Shown one piece after another: positions 1 to 8,736 of a DNA stretch of 44,221 nucleotides (positions are counted from its first letter, which is position 1; each line of letters begins with the position of its first letter). The DNA comes from an uncultured Flavobacteriaceae bacterium. GTDB lineage: Bacteria; Bacteroidota; Bacteroidia; Flavobacteriales; Flavobacteriaceae. The DNA lies in assembly GCA_913048115.1 (NCBI GenBank), contig CAJWVI010000014.1, forward strand, positions 1-44,221, given 5' to 3'. The translations under genes and the position numbers were made by a program. Below the pieces are notes generated by a model, which saw only the letters and a program-made list of their open reading frames with translations, did no database searches and was not told where the DNA came from.

Positions 1-965
1 ATACAATAGCCTTTTATAATGTTGAGAACTTATTTGATACAGAAAATGACCCTATAACCTATGATGATGACAGAACGCCAGATGGAAAGGATCACTGGAC
101 AGAAGAAATCTATCAGGCTAAGCTTAAAAACATGGCCAAAGTTATTAGTGAAATTGGAGCAGATGTTACTGGAACTTCACCTGCTATAATTGGGCTATGT
201 GAAACCGAAAATAGAAAAGTATTAGAAGACCTTGTAAATGAAAAGTCGCTACTGGATAAAGAATATGGTATCATACAGTTTGACTCTCCAGATAGAAGAG
301 GTATTGATGTAGCGCTGCTGTATCAAAAAAGGTTATTTACTCCAACAAATTACAAAGCCCATGAGCTTCTAATTTATGACAGTAAAGACCCAACCAAACG
401 TGTTTTTACAAGAGATCAGCTAGTGGTTAGCGGTATGCTAGACGGTGAGAAGATGCATTTTATTGTAAACCACTGGCCATCTAGAAGCGGTGGTGAAGCA
501 AGATCTCGTCAAAAAAGAATTAGTGCCGCAAAGCTAAATAAGCATATTATTGACTCCATTTTTGTGAAGGAGCCTTATGCAAAAATAATTACAATGGGAG
601 ACTTTAATGATGACCCAACAAGCCCTAGTGTAAAAGAGGTGTTACAGCCTAAAAAGAAAAGAGAAAACGTAGGTACAAAACAACTCTTCAACCCAATGGA
701 GCAAATGTTTAAGGATGGCCTAGGAACCCTAGCCTGGAGAGATGGTTGGAACTTGTTTGACCAAATGGTTATCTCATCGGAGCTAACAAAGAAAGACTAC
801 ACAAGCTATCGCTTTTTCAAGGCAGGAATTTTCAATAAATCTTATTTGGCAAACCCAAAAGGACAGTATAAAGGATACCCATACAGAAGTTTTGCCAATG
901 GCTCTTTTACCGGCGGCTATAGTGATCACTTTCCAGTATTTATATATCTTGTCAAGGAGCAATAA
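1..965 (+). CDS. Endonuclease/exonuclease/phosphatase (EEP) family protein, 5' end outside window
   Basis: Metal-dependent phosphoesterase of the DNase I-like EEP fold; in Bacteroidota such proteins are usually exported nucleases. The reading frame is open from base 3 and already encodes the family's first strand (FYNVENLFDTENDP), so the first ATG at 132 is internal and the true start lies upstream of the window. Later motifs are in order: GLCETEN with the metal-binding Glu, NHWPSR with the catalytic His, MGDFNDDP (Asp/Asn pair), and SDHFPVF near the C-terminus (final Asp-His). Any signal peptide is missing from view. The gene ends at a perfect hairpin terminator. The family is clear; the substrate (DNA, RNA or phospholipid) cannot be told. 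Confidence 0.9.
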   Translation, partial: TIAFYNVENLFDTENDPITYDDDRTPDGKDHWTEEIYQAKLKNMAKVISEIGADVTGTSPAIIGLCETENRKVLEDLVNEKSLLDKEYGIIQFDSPDRRGIDVALLYQKRLFTPTNYKAHELLIYDSKDPTKRVFTRDQLVVSGMLDGEKMHFIVNHWPSRSGGEARSRQKRISAAKLNKHIIDSIFVKEPYAKIITMGDFNDDPTSPSVKEVLQPKKKRENVGTKQLFNPMEQMFKDGLGTLAWRDGWNLFDQMVISSELTKKDYTSYRFFKAGIFNKSYLANPKGQYKGYPYRSFANGSFTGGYSDHFPVFIYLVKEQ

Positions 966-1013
966 CATTTGTTGTTTGTTATAGAAACAGCTCTGTTAAA
1001 TTAATTATTTAAG

Positions 1014-1061
1014 AAGCATAAAAAAAGCCACTATATAACTATAGTGGCTTTTTTTATGCTT
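1014..1061. terminator. Bidirectional rho-independent terminator
   Basis: A perfect 22-bp inverted repeat with a 4-base TAAC loop; the GC-rich core GCCACTATA is flanked by A7 and T7 runs. It serves the EEP gene on the plus strand and the small membrane protein gene converging on the minus strand. Confidence 0.9.
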
Positions 1062-1071
1062 CTATGGCCTC

Positions 1072-1512
1072 TTACAACCAACTTGACCAAGGAATTCTAC
1101 TCAACAACAATATTAGTGCAATCGTGTAAAATAATGCGAGCATTTTAAATTTTGGATCTGAGGTTCGTTTCTTTTTATGCTTAGAATAGCCTATGGTTAT
1201 GAAAACTGCAGTAAGCAGCATTACCGTTGGGTGCTCTATAGCATACAGCCGTAAGGTGCTATCTTTCATGACAACTCCAATACCGTTATTTAAAATAGAT
1301 TGCAAGCCCAAGGGAGATACAAACAATAAAATAAGCCCAATTAAAAACTGTAAGTGTGTGACAATTAAAGCAAATAGAGAAAGTCTAAAATCTTTATAAC
1401 TGTATTCTTTCCCTGAAAAAAAGCCAAACAAGGCATTAAATGTTGCAAAAATAACAACAAGCACTACTAAGTAGGCCCAATAAGAATGTAAATATTGAAT
1501 AGCTTGATACAT
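1072..1512 (-). CDS. Conserved four-helix integral membrane protein
   Basis: A 146-residue very hydrophobic protein. Four transmembrane segments are visible at about residues 14-34, 44-66, 92-108 and 124-142, joined by short basic loops (HKKKRTSD at about 111-118). No catalytic motif is apparent. Similar small proteins are common in Flavobacteriaceae and are sometimes labelled cytochrome B-like without evidence; a haem role is not supported here because His residues are not paired within helices in an obvious way. It is a single gene between two terminators, facing away from the TonB receptor's end. Function unknown. Confidence 0.75.
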   Translation of the reverse strand: MYQAIQYLHSYWAYLVVLVVIFATFNALFGFFSGKEYSYKDFRLSLFALIVTHLQFLIGLILLFVSPLGLQSILNNGIGVVMKDSTLRLYAIEHPTVMLLTAVFITIGYSKHKKKRTSDPKFKMLALFYTIALILLLSRIPWSSWL

Positions 1513-1554
1513 GTAATAGTGGTTTAAAATAGAAATGTAAAAGTACTAAAAACA

Positions 1555-1584
1555 AAAGAGCCATCACAAATGTAATGGCTCTTT
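1555..1584 (-). terminator. Terminator of the TonB-dependent receptor gene
   Basis: A 10-bp stem (AAAGAGCCAT/ATGGCTCTTT) with a 10-base loop, just past the receptor's stop codon. On the minus strand it is followed by TTTTGTTTTTAG. An outer AAGTACT/AGTACTT pair extends the structure. Confidence 0.8.
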
Positions 1585-1607
1585 AAAGTACTGTATGGTA
1601 CTATGAA

Positions 1608-4262
1608 TTAGAAATTGTAACGTACACTTGCGTTATATGTTCTTCCATTTCCTAAACCTACACCATAGTTATCTTGTCTAGTGATGTATTTTTCGTTAGT
1701 AGCATTATAAAGGTTTGTTCTTAGGGTAAGCTTGTTCCCTCCAAATGTAAACTTGTATGTTACACCAAGATCAAACAATCCGTATCCATCTATTCTGTCA
1801 GACTGAGCTCTTTCTCCTGCTTGAGCGCTCTCAACAACATCATCTGCATTAATAGCAGCATATAAATCTGTGTAGATGTTGTAATCTGCGTCAAAACTAA
1901 GTCCTGTACAAATGTTCCAAACAACTCCACCACCAAATGATGTTTGAGGAGCTCTACCTACTTTTACGCCAGATAGTGTTAATGTATTATTCTCTAACTC
2001 AATAAAGTCAAGTGTTTCATTGTTTTGACGTGTAAAAGGAGTTTCTCCATCATACTTCCAGTTTCCGATAGATCCATATCCTCTCCATCTTAGAACATCT
2101 GAATCCATACGGTATTCAAAATCAAACTCTAATCCTTGGTGAATTTGTGTTACATCTGTAAAACGGTCTGTAAAGAAAACATCAGCTCCGTTCTCATCTG
2201 TAGTTTGTCCTCCAGTTGAAACAAAACGGTTACCCCAGTCTGTTCTGTAAACATCTACATTGATACGAAGGTTTCCTCTATTGTAACGGTATCCAGCTTC
2301 ATAACTTAATACTTCCTCGTTTTCAATATCTGGAGATACAATAGCGTTTGAATTTCTAATGTCTGCAAAAATATTATCTAAGTATGGTTGACGTGAGTAA
2401 AACCCTCCGTTAACGAAGAATGTACTTGCATCATTAGGAGAATATCCTAATCCCCCTTTAAGGTTGTATCCTAGCTTGCTAATTTTCTCAGACTCGCCAA
2501 GACCATCAAGAGCAATACCATCACCACCATCACGTTCTGCACCTGTAAAACGTCCTGTTCTTTGGAAAGACTGCGTTGAAACAGCTCCTTGGAAGAATGT
2601 AGAGAAATGATCTGTAGCATATTCAGCTTGACCAAAAGCACCAACATAGTTTATGTTTTCGCTGTAGTCATACTGTGTACGGTTATCTTCATCTGCAGAG
2701 TTAAATAAGGCAGCCCATGGGTCTGCTTCAAACTCTTCTGTAAAAGTATAATCATCTGGTCTGTCTGTTCTAAAGTTATCAACCCATCCATTAAGACCTA
2801 ATAAGTCATTTACTTGTCTAAAGTGATCTCCTCTATACATTCTAGCATCAACTCCTACACTTAAATCCCAATTTTCATTAGCATCATAGTTTAAGTTCCC
2901 TAAGAAACCATACCAGTTGTGGTTGTTTACAGAAGCTCTTCTAATGTAAGAATCACCGTAGTTACCATTACCATTTGCATCTGCATTAGCAAGGTTGTTT
3001 CTGCGAATAGACTCAAAGTCAATCTCTGATCTAGCATTATCAGTACCATCACTAAAACGAACTCTATTTGACCCACTTCCTAAACCTCCTGTACCACCAC
3101 CGCGGCCCCAAGAAGCATATAATACTGCAGAAAGATCTACTTTGTCATTGATTTCATAATCCCAGTTTAAGTTAGCAACTGGCTTATGGTAATAGTTACG
3201 TCTTTCTGTGTAACGCTCTCCGTCTAAGAATCCAGAATTTGGATTGTACTTATTTCCGTATTGCTCATAAACACTTCTGTTTTGAGAGAAGTTTTGATCA
3301 TGAAATTGTGGTGCTCCTGTAAGTAAGAAGTTAAATACACTTTTATCACTTGCTTTGTACCCAACAGAGATCATGTAGGTTTGTCCACCACCTGCTGTAC
3401 CTTCAGCAAATTTTCTGTATCCTTGCCAGTGGTCTAATAATACTGAGAATCCCCATCCACTTTCACTCATTCCAGAGTTATAGTTCATTGTCCCTTTAAC
3501 GTAACTATCGTTACCTCCTAAGAAACGCACAAAACCACCTTCTTTTCTATCTGTAGTTTTTGAAACAATGTTTACCGTACCACCAACAGAAGAAATAGCA
3601 AGCTTTGATGCTCCTAAACCTCTTTGTACTTGTACTGCATTTGCAACATCACTCATACCAGACCAGTTTGACCAGTACATTTTTCCATCTTCCTGACCAT
3701 TAATTGGCTGACCATTTAATAAGAACGCTGTGTTTGTATCGTCAAAACCACGTAAAAATATTTGGCTATCTCCAAAACCAGAACCCTGGTTTGCTACATA
3801 CACAGATGGTGTGTTTTTCATTGCCTCAGTAAATTCAACATTACCAGATGCTTTTGTAGAAATCTCTTCAGCTCTAATGGTAGAAACTGCAACAGGAGTT
3901 CTTCTTCCCTCTGCTACTTGAATTACACCAGAACCAATAAGAATTACCTCATCTAAAGGTGCAGCTGCTTGGTTTACTGAAATAGATCCCAATACAAGAG
4001 TTTCTCCAGATAATGTGTAAGAAATTATTTTTGTTTCGTATCCAACATAACTAAGCTCAAGTGATCCTTGGTTTCTAGCTACCGTAATACTAAAGTTACC
4101 ATCAAAGTCTGTAACAACTCCGTTGCTTGTACCTGCTTCAATAACGTTCGCTCCGGGAAGCGGGCCGCCAAGATCGGTATCCATTAGAGTCCCAGAAACG
4201 GTACCCTGTCCAAAGGCAGTAAACCCGCCTAGTAATACTAATAAAAGTAAAAGTTTTTTCAT
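1608..4262 (-). CDS. TonB-dependent outer-membrane receptor with carboxypeptidase-like N-terminal domain
   Basis: TonB-ExbBD-energised uptake channel of the outer membrane. The start chosen is ATG at 4262, which begins a classical signal peptide (MKKLLLLLVLLGGFTAFGQ); a longer frame to 4307 would put charged residues ahead of it. Mature order: CarboxypepD_reg-like domain (about residues 20-105, GTVSGTLMD to VGYETK), plug domain (about 115-240, with LRGFDDTNTAFLLNGQPING), then a beta-barrel to the C-terminal aromatic residue (VRYNF). At 884 residues and with no SusD neighbour it is not a SusC-type glycan porin; siderophore, metal or other small ligands are possible but not decided by the sequence. 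Single-gene transcript with its own terminator. Confidence 0.93.
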   Translation of the reverse strand: MKKLLLLLVLLGGFTAFGQGTVSGTLMDTDLGGPLPGANVIEAGTSNGVVTDFDGNFSITVARNQGSLELSYVGYETKIISYTLSGETLVLGSISVNQAAAPLDEVILIGSGVIQVAEGRRTPVAVSTIRAEEISTKASGNVEFTEAMKNTPSVYVANQGSGFGDSQIFLRGFDDTNTAFLLNGQPINGQEDGKMYWSNWSGMSDVANAVQVQRGLGASKLAISSVGGTVNIVSKTTDRKEGGFVRFLGGNDSYVKGTMNYNSGMSESGWGFSVLLDHWQGYRKFAEGTAGGGQTYMISVGYKASDKSVFNFLLTGAPQFHDQNFSQNRSVYEQYGNKYNPNSGFLDGERYTERRNYYHKPVANLNWDYEINDKVDLSAVLYASWGRGGGTGGLGSGSNRVRFSDGTDNARSEIDFESIRRNNLANADANGNGNYGDSYIRRASVNNHNWYGFLGNLNYDANENWDLSVGVDARMYRGDHFRQVNDLLGLNGWVDNFRTDRPDDYTFTEEFEADPWAALFNSADEDNRTQYDYSENINYVGAFGQAEYATDHFSTFFQGAVSTQSFQRTGRFTGAERDGGDGIALDGLGESEKISKLGYNLKGGLGYSPNDASTFFVNGGFYSRQPYLDNIFADIRNSNAIVSPDIENEEVLSYEAGYRYNRGNLRINVDVYRTDWGNRFVSTGGQTTDENGADVFFTDRFTDVTQIHQGLEFDFEYRMDSDVLRWRGYGSIGNWKYDGETPFTRQNNETLDFIELENNTLTLSGVKVGRAPQTSFGGGVVWNICTGLSFDADYNIYTDLYAAINADDVVESAQAGERAQSDRIDGYGLFDLGVTYKFTFGGNKLTLRTNLYNATNEKYITRQDNYGVGLGNGRTYNASVRYNF

Positions 4263-4293
4263 GTGTTTGTTTTTAATGAATAAAATTTTTTTC

Positions 4294-4301
4294 CAAAAGT
4301 A
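4294..4301 (-). promoter_or_regulatory. Candidate -7 element for the TonB receptor
   Basis: TACTTTTG on the minus strand matches the Bacteroidota -7 consensus TAnnTTTG, 32 bases ahead of the chosen ATG. It lies inside the longer alternative frame and so supports the start at 4262. No clear TTG is seen at the expected -33 distance. Confidence 0.4.
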
Positions 4302-4436
4302 CGCCAAATTGTATAATTCTCCTATTTCTAGAGTTAAGAAAACGATCAGGCAACTTTAAAATAAAAGTACGTTTAATTACAGTATGTAAATCATGGAATT
4401 GAGAATAATTAATAACAAGGTTATCAACACTTTATG

Positions 4437-5687
4437 TTAGTATTCTATTCTATCTATTTGTGCTTTAATAGATTTTATCTGAGAGAAGTAATCTTCATGA
4501 AATGCACTAGAAAGTGGTTTTGACGCAGGCAAATCTTGTTTAAAAGGGTCTACTTGCGTCCCGTTCTTCCAAAAACGATAACAAACATGTGGGCCGCCAG
4601 AATTACCTGTCATTCCTACCCAACCTATTACGTCTCCTTGTCTTACAAAGTCTCCAACACGCACGTTGTATTTCTTCATGTGTAAATACTGTGTCTCATA
4701 GGTGCTGTTGTGCCTAATTTTTACATAAATGCCATTGCCGCCTTTTCGTTCTGCTTTGGTAACGGTTCCATCTGCTGTTGCTAAAATTGGAGCCCCAATG
4801 TTGGCAGAGAAGTCTGTTCCTTTATGGGGGCGTAGTTTATACCCATAGTATTTTATCCTTCTTTTAAGATTATACTTTGAGGAGATGCGGCTAAACTTTA
4901 CAGGTGCTTTTAAAAATGCACGTCTAAGATTTTGAGCTTTTTCATCGTAAAAATCTAATGCCGGTAGCTTTTCATTTTCATACCCAAAGGCATAAAGAGG
5001 CACACCTTTGTGCTCAAAGAAAGAAGCTTTAATTCTATGAATACCTGCAGAAATAGTGTCGTCAATAAATTTTTCAGTATAAATCACTTTGAAACGATCT
5101 CCCTTTTGAATTTTAAAGAAGTTAACCGTCCATGCATAAATATTTGCCAGCTTGTCTGTCATTACAGGGCTTAGGTTGTTTTCTTCCATGGTGAGATAAA
5201 GTGAACTCTGTATAATTCCAGATGCTTGCTTTTCTAGATAAGTAACAGGTTTACTTTTAGTGAAGACGGTTAACGTGTCTCGAAAATCTACAACAGCGTA
5301 GTCTATTTTATTTTTTTGATAAATAAAAACTTGCGTAGTGTTAAGCGTATCTCTTGATTTCAGCAATAGATAAGGCTTTCCAACCACCATGCGTCGCACA
5401 TCAAAACTGTCTCTAAATTTGGTAGCTACCGTAAATATTTTTTTATTAGTAATACCATGATCGTTTAGAATAGCTCCAAAGGTATCTCCATTTTTAATGG
5501 TGTCTCGCAAGACATTAAACTGGTTTAAATTATAGCCATATGCTATGGTGTCTTTGACGATCTCTGTTTGTTGATTTGAACCTTGCTTGTTGTCTTGGTC
5601 GGCACAAGCAAAACAAATCAATAGAAGCGCAAGATAGTAGGGTGCTGTTTTCAATGACACGGTTTTTACGTTATGTATGTTAAACAT
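4437..5687 (-). CDS. M23 family metallopeptidase, probable lipoprotein
   Basis: LytM/M23-type peptidoglycan endopeptidase or a regulator derived from one. N-terminal hydrophobic segment (about residues 16-28) ends in CFAC, a possible but atypical lipobox (Cys28). A middle region of about 240 residues is followed by the M23 domain (about 285-385): HKGTDF supplies His288 and Asp292, QYLHM supplies His336, and GGPHVCYRF holds the last motif, in which the second His of the usual HxH is Cys369. Cys can still bind zinc, so the protein may be active, but this position should be noted. The start codon lies inside the end of the dioxygenase gene (8-base overlap), pointing to translational coupling. 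Last gene of a DUF3108 - kynA - M23 operon. Confidence 0.88.
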   Translation of the reverse strand: MFNIHNVKTVSLKTAPYYLALLLICFACADQDNKQGSNQQTEIVKDTIAYGYNLNQFNVLRDTIKNGDTFGAILNDHGITNKKIFTVATKFRDSFDVRRMVVGKPYLLLKSRDTLNTTQVFIYQKNKIDYAVVDFRDTLTVFTKSKPVTYLEKQASGIIQSSLYLTMEENNLSPVMTDKLANIYAWTVNFFKIQKGDRFKVIYTEKFIDDTISAGIHRIKASFFEHKGVPLYAFGYENEKLPALDFYDEKAQNLRRAFLKAPVKFSRISSKYNLKRRIKYYGYKLRPHKGTDFSANIGAPILATADGTVTKAERKGGNGIYVKIRHNSTYETQYLHMKKYNVRVGDFVRQGDVIGWVGMTGNSGGPHVCYRFWKNGTQVDPFKQDLPASKPLSSAFHEDYFSQIKSIKAQIDRIEY

Positions 5688-6618
5688 TCTTTCCCCAATC
5701 TGCTAATTCTTGCTCGCTCCATACTTCAGGAAAAAAGATGCGGCGTTGATATTTTGGAAGCATGTATTTTGTCCAGTCACTGCCTCCAGTAGCCTCTAGG
5801 GCTTCTTGATCATCACTGCCTCCAATATAATACCTTGCAGCGTTGTAATGAGCCATCACCCATGTAATGTTTACGGTGTAATCAAAATGGCGTAATGCTT
5901 TTATTAAGGCCGGGTCTTGTTTAACATCTTGAGGTAGCCCCTTAAATTTTGCATATAAATTTATAGTGTTATACTCTTGGGTGAAATCTATAAATTCTGA
6001 GCGATATCTTTCTTCAAAGGAAGATAATAAATACGACTTCTCTCCTGTCTTGAAATCTTTACCAGCAGCCTGCCAGTATAAGTGGTCCAGCGCATGCTCA
6101 TAAGAAGTGTTTCTGTCTATCGTGTCTCTAAACCTGGCATCTATTAGATTTATTAAATCTGTAGATGCAAATTCTATTTTTCTATACTGTGCGCTTTGAA
6201 AACCACTTGCAGGTGTAAGTGTGGTTCTAAATTTCATGTATTGAGCTCTATCCATTCCTTCACGCATGATATTGAAAGAAGAGGTAAGCATATCAAAGTA
6301 ACGGCTCACGCGCATTAACTTTTCAGAAAAGAAGGCAGCGGTGAGTTCTGTGTTTTTAGAAACCTGCTCAATTTCCCAAAGAATCATCTTAAACAAAAGT
6401 TCATTTACTTGATGATACATGATAAACACCATTTCATCTGGCAGGTTGGTGCGCTGTGTTTGTAGTGCTAATAGTGCATCTGTTTGTATGTAATCCCAAT
6501 ATGTAATTGGGGTGTTATGCAAAAGCCCTTCAAGGTGAGTGTCTAGCTTTTGACCTATTGCTCCAAACTTTACTTCAAGTTGTTGTAACAATTCTTTGGT
6601 AGATGATGTTAGCTCCAT
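5680..6618 (-). CDS. kynA: Tryptophan 2,3-dioxygenase
   Basis: Cytoplasmic haem dioxygenase opening the indole ring of L-tryptophan to N-formylkynurenine, the first step of kynurenine breakdown. Family hallmarks are present: HQVNELLFKMILWEIEQV near residue 70, the PASGFQSAQYRKIE substrate-binding stretch near 136, WVMAHYNAARYYIGG with the region of the haem-ligand His, and GGSDWTKYMLPKYQRR near the C-terminus. The length of 312 residues suits the Bacteroidota branch. The gene sits 13 bases after the DUF3108 gene and overlaps the M23 gene by 8 bases. No kynurenine formamidase or kynureninase gene is nearby, so the rest of the pathway must be elsewhere. Confidence 0.92.
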   Translation of the reverse strand: MELTSSTKELLQQLEVKFGAIGQKLDTHLEGLLHNTPITYWDYIQTDALLALQTQRTNLPDEMVFIMYHQVNELLFKMILWEIEQVSKNTELTAAFFSEKLMRVSRYFDMLTSSFNIMREGMDRAQYMKFRTTLTPASGFQSAQYRKIEFASTDLINLIDARFRDTIDRNTSYEHALDHLYWQAAGKDFKTGEKSYLLSSFEERYRSEFIDFTQEYNTINLYAKFKGLPQDVKQDPALIKALRHFDYTVNITWVMAHYNAARYYIGGSDDQEALEATGGSDWTKYMLPKYQRRIFFPEVWSEQELADWGKNV

Positions 6619-6631
6619 AAGTATGTGCGTG

Positions 6632-7402
6632 TTATTCTCTAATAATTTTAAACTGGTGTTTAAGCCCCTTGTATTCTATTAATGTTGCTTTTAAAGAGCC
6701 TATGGCTAAATCTGCTTTTATAACAATAGGCATTTTATTATCGTCATCTGTAACCCAAACGGTTAAGCTTTCCTCTTCTTCAAAAACACGCCCCGCCTCT
6801 ACATAAGGTCTAAAAATCATGGTAGGGACTTTGCCAAAGGTAGTTTTTAAGGTTTCTCTACCCAAAAATTTAAGCCTGAATTTATAATTGCCCCGATCAA
6901 AAAACATATTCATATCAAACACGTCCCCTTCTTGAATATTTTGGGTGTCTAGCGTGTTGCGCAAAGAATAAAAAGAAGAAACCATGTCTTGTACATTCTC
7001 TTCAAGAAAAACCTCTTTTACGGTATTGTATTTATGATTGGTAATCGTAGCTTTTTGGGAGTCATGATTAAAATCTATTTCTAGATCTTTTGTATATCCA
7101 CCCTCATCAATCTTACGAATAAAACGGTATGGAATATTTAGTTCTTTATCTATGTAAGACTGATAATAGTCGTCTACATTAAAAAGCAATTTTGTGATGC
7201 CTGTGGTGTGACCTTCTCCTTGCACATGATATACTTGTTTGTCATAAAGCACAGCATCCTCTACTTTTAATGTAGCATATCCTGCTGTGATGGGCCCATA
7301 ATGTATCCTAAACTTAAACCACTCTCCATCGCCATAGGCTTTTATTTGAGCAGAGGCAAAGCTTGACAGCAGCAATGCTATTAATAATATCGTCTTTTTC
7401 AT
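6632..7402 (-). CDS. DUF3108 domain-containing periplasmic protein
   Basis: A 256-residue exported protein: signal peptide MKKTILLIALLLSSFASAQ, then a DUF3108-type beta-rich domain beginning with GEWFKFRIHYGPITAGYATL and closing with a positively charged tail. DUF3108 proteins are predicted periplasmic or outer-membrane-linked proteins of unknown function. It is the first gene of the operon with tryptophan dioxygenase and the M23 peptidase; the link to tryptophan breakdown is positional only. Two perfect 10-base palindromes lie immediately ahead of the start codon. Confidence 0.85.
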   Translation of the reverse strand: MKKTILLIALLLSSFASAQIKAYGDGEWFKFRIHYGPITAGYATLKVEDAVLYDKQVYHVQGEGHTTGITKLLFNVDDYYQSYIDKELNIPYRFIRKIDEGGYTKDLEIDFNHDSQKATITNHKYNTVKEVFLEENVQDMVSSFYSLRNTLDTQNIQEGDVFDMNMFFDRGNYKFRLKFLGRETLKTTFGKVPTMIFRPYVEAGRVFEEEESLTVWVTDDDNKMPIVIKADLAIGSLKATLIEYKGLKHQFKIIRE

Positions 7403-7403
7403 A

Positions 7404-7426
7404 AAGTATACTTAAGAGGTATACCT
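7404..7426 (-). promoter_or_regulatory. Twin palindromes just ahead of the DUF3108 operon
   Basis: AAGTATACTT (7404-7413) and AGGTATACCT (7417-7426) are both perfect 10-base palindromes sharing a GTATAC core, centres 13 bases apart, right in front of the ATG at 7402. The position would suit an operator or a leader element. No regulator is known for it. Confidence 0.35.
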
Positions 7427-7516
7427 AGTTAAACACAAAAGTTGTTCCATTTTTATTTCTGAAATTTTAAATCTGTTTTAAACATATTTAGTGTGTGGCT
7501 TTGTACGGAAAAAACC

Positions 7517-8671
7517 TTAAAGCCAACTTTTAAAATAGTCTTCGTCGGCAATTTTCATAGCCTCCTGTGTTACCATTAATGGTTTGAAAGTATCTACCAT
7601 TACCGCTAGCTCATTGCTGCCTTTTTTACCGATACTTCGTTCTGCCGCACCTGGGTGGGGTCCATGAGGAATTCCCGCTGGATGTAGTGAAATGTGTCCT
7701 GCATCAATATCATTTCTACTCATAAAATCACCGTCGACATAATACAGCACCTCATCACTATCTATATTGCTGTGGTTATAAGGAGCTGGTATGCTTAGTG
7801 GGTGGTAATCATACAAGCGAGGACAAAAAGAACAGACTACAAAAGCGTCAGTCTCGAAGGTTTGATGTACTGGTGGGGGTTGGTGAATACGTCCTGTTAT
7901 AGGTTCAAAATCATGAATAGAAAAAGCATATGGATAATTATACCCATCATACCCCACTACATCAAAGGGGTGTGAGGCATATACCATTTCTATAATTTCG
8001 TCTTTCTTTTTAACTTTAATTAAAAAATCACCCTTCTCGTCATTGGTTTCTAACTCATAAGGCACCCTAATGTCCCGCTCACAAAATGGCGAGTGTTCTA
8101 GATGCTGCCCAAACCAATTACGGTATCTCTTAGGGGTATAAATTGGCCTGCGAGACTCCACTATAAAAAGCCTATTGTCTGTGGTGTCAAAATCTATTTG
8201 ATAGATAATCCCTCTTGGGATTAACAAATAATCTCCATATTTAAAATCTAAATTTCCTAGATGTGTGCGTAGTTTTCCAGAGCCTTTATGAACAAAAAGC
8301 AACTCATCTGCATCTGTGTTTTTATAAAAATAATCTTTTAAAGAATCTTTTGGCGCAGCCAAAATAATAGTACAATCACTATTGGTCAATACTGCTTTAC
8401 GGCTTTCTAAATAGTCGTTTTCTGGCGCAACCTGGAAGCCTTTAAATCGATATGATTGAATGTTGTTTTCTTTGGCAATCTTTGGCGCAACACTGTATTG
8501 TTTTTTTATAGCCTTTACCATAGTGGGTCTATGGACATGATAACTGTTGCTATACATGCCATCAAAACCAATGGTGCCAAATAATTGTTCACTGTAAAGT
8601 GATCCATCTGGTTTGCGAAATTGCGTATGTCTTTTATGAGGTATTTTACCTAAAGTATGATAACGTGGCAT
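7517..8671 (-). CDS. hmgA: Homogentisate 1,2-dioxygenase
   Basis: Fe(II) ring-cleaving dioxygenase turning homogentisate into maleylacetoacetate in tyrosine/phenylalanine breakdown. The start is placed at 8671 (MPRYHTLGKIPHKRHTQF), matching the family's N-terminus; a frame open to 8719 would add 16 residues that look like untranslated promoter sequence. The protein is 384 residues. The C-terminal cupin holds the metal-site region LYYVDGDFMSRND, then GHISLHPAGIPHGPHPG. The usual partner gene for 4-hydroxyphenylpyruvate dioxygenase is not in the window. Upstream gene is the patatin protein (65-base gap); DUF3108 follows after 114 bases. Confidence 0.93.
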   Translation of the reverse strand: MPRYHTLGKIPHKRHTQFRKPDGSLYSEQLFGTIGFDGMYSNSYHVHRPTMVKAIKKQYSVAPKIAKENNIQSYRFKGFQVAPENDYLESRKAVLTNSDCTIILAAPKDSLKDYFYKNTDADELLFVHKGSGKLRTHLGNLDFKYGDYLLIPRGIIYQIDFDTTDNRLFIVESRRPIYTPKRYRNWFGQHLEHSPFCERDIRVPYELETNDEKGDFLIKVKKKDEIIEMVYASHPFDVVGYDGYNYPYAFSIHDFEPITGRIHQPPPVHQTFETDAFVVCSFCPRLYDYHPLSIPAPYNHSNIDSDEVLYYVDGDFMSRNDIDAGHISLHPAGIPHGPHPGAAERSIGKKGSNELAVMVDTFKPLMVTQEAMKIADEDYFKSWL

Positions 8672-8692
8672 AGATGCATTTTTGGTGTTACA

Positions 8693-8719
8693 CAAATATC
8701 GTAAAAATTGAGCAAGCAA
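8693..8719 (-). promoter_or_regulatory. Weak candidate promoter for hmgA
   Basis: On the minus strand TTG (8717-8719), 16 bases, then GATATTTG (8693-8700), one base off TAnnTTTG. It ends 21 bases ahead of the chosen ATG. Confidence 0.3.
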
Positions 8720-8736
8720 CCTTTGTAGAATAGCTA

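Noticed and set aside
1608-4262. SusC-type glycan receptor of a polysaccharide utilisation locus
   Set aside because: No SusD, glycoside hydrolase or sensor gene is adjacent, and the protein is shorter than typical SusC.
4263-4307. N-terminal extension of the TonB receptor to 4307
   Set aside because: It would precede a perfect signal peptide with charged residues and overlaps a -7 promoter element.
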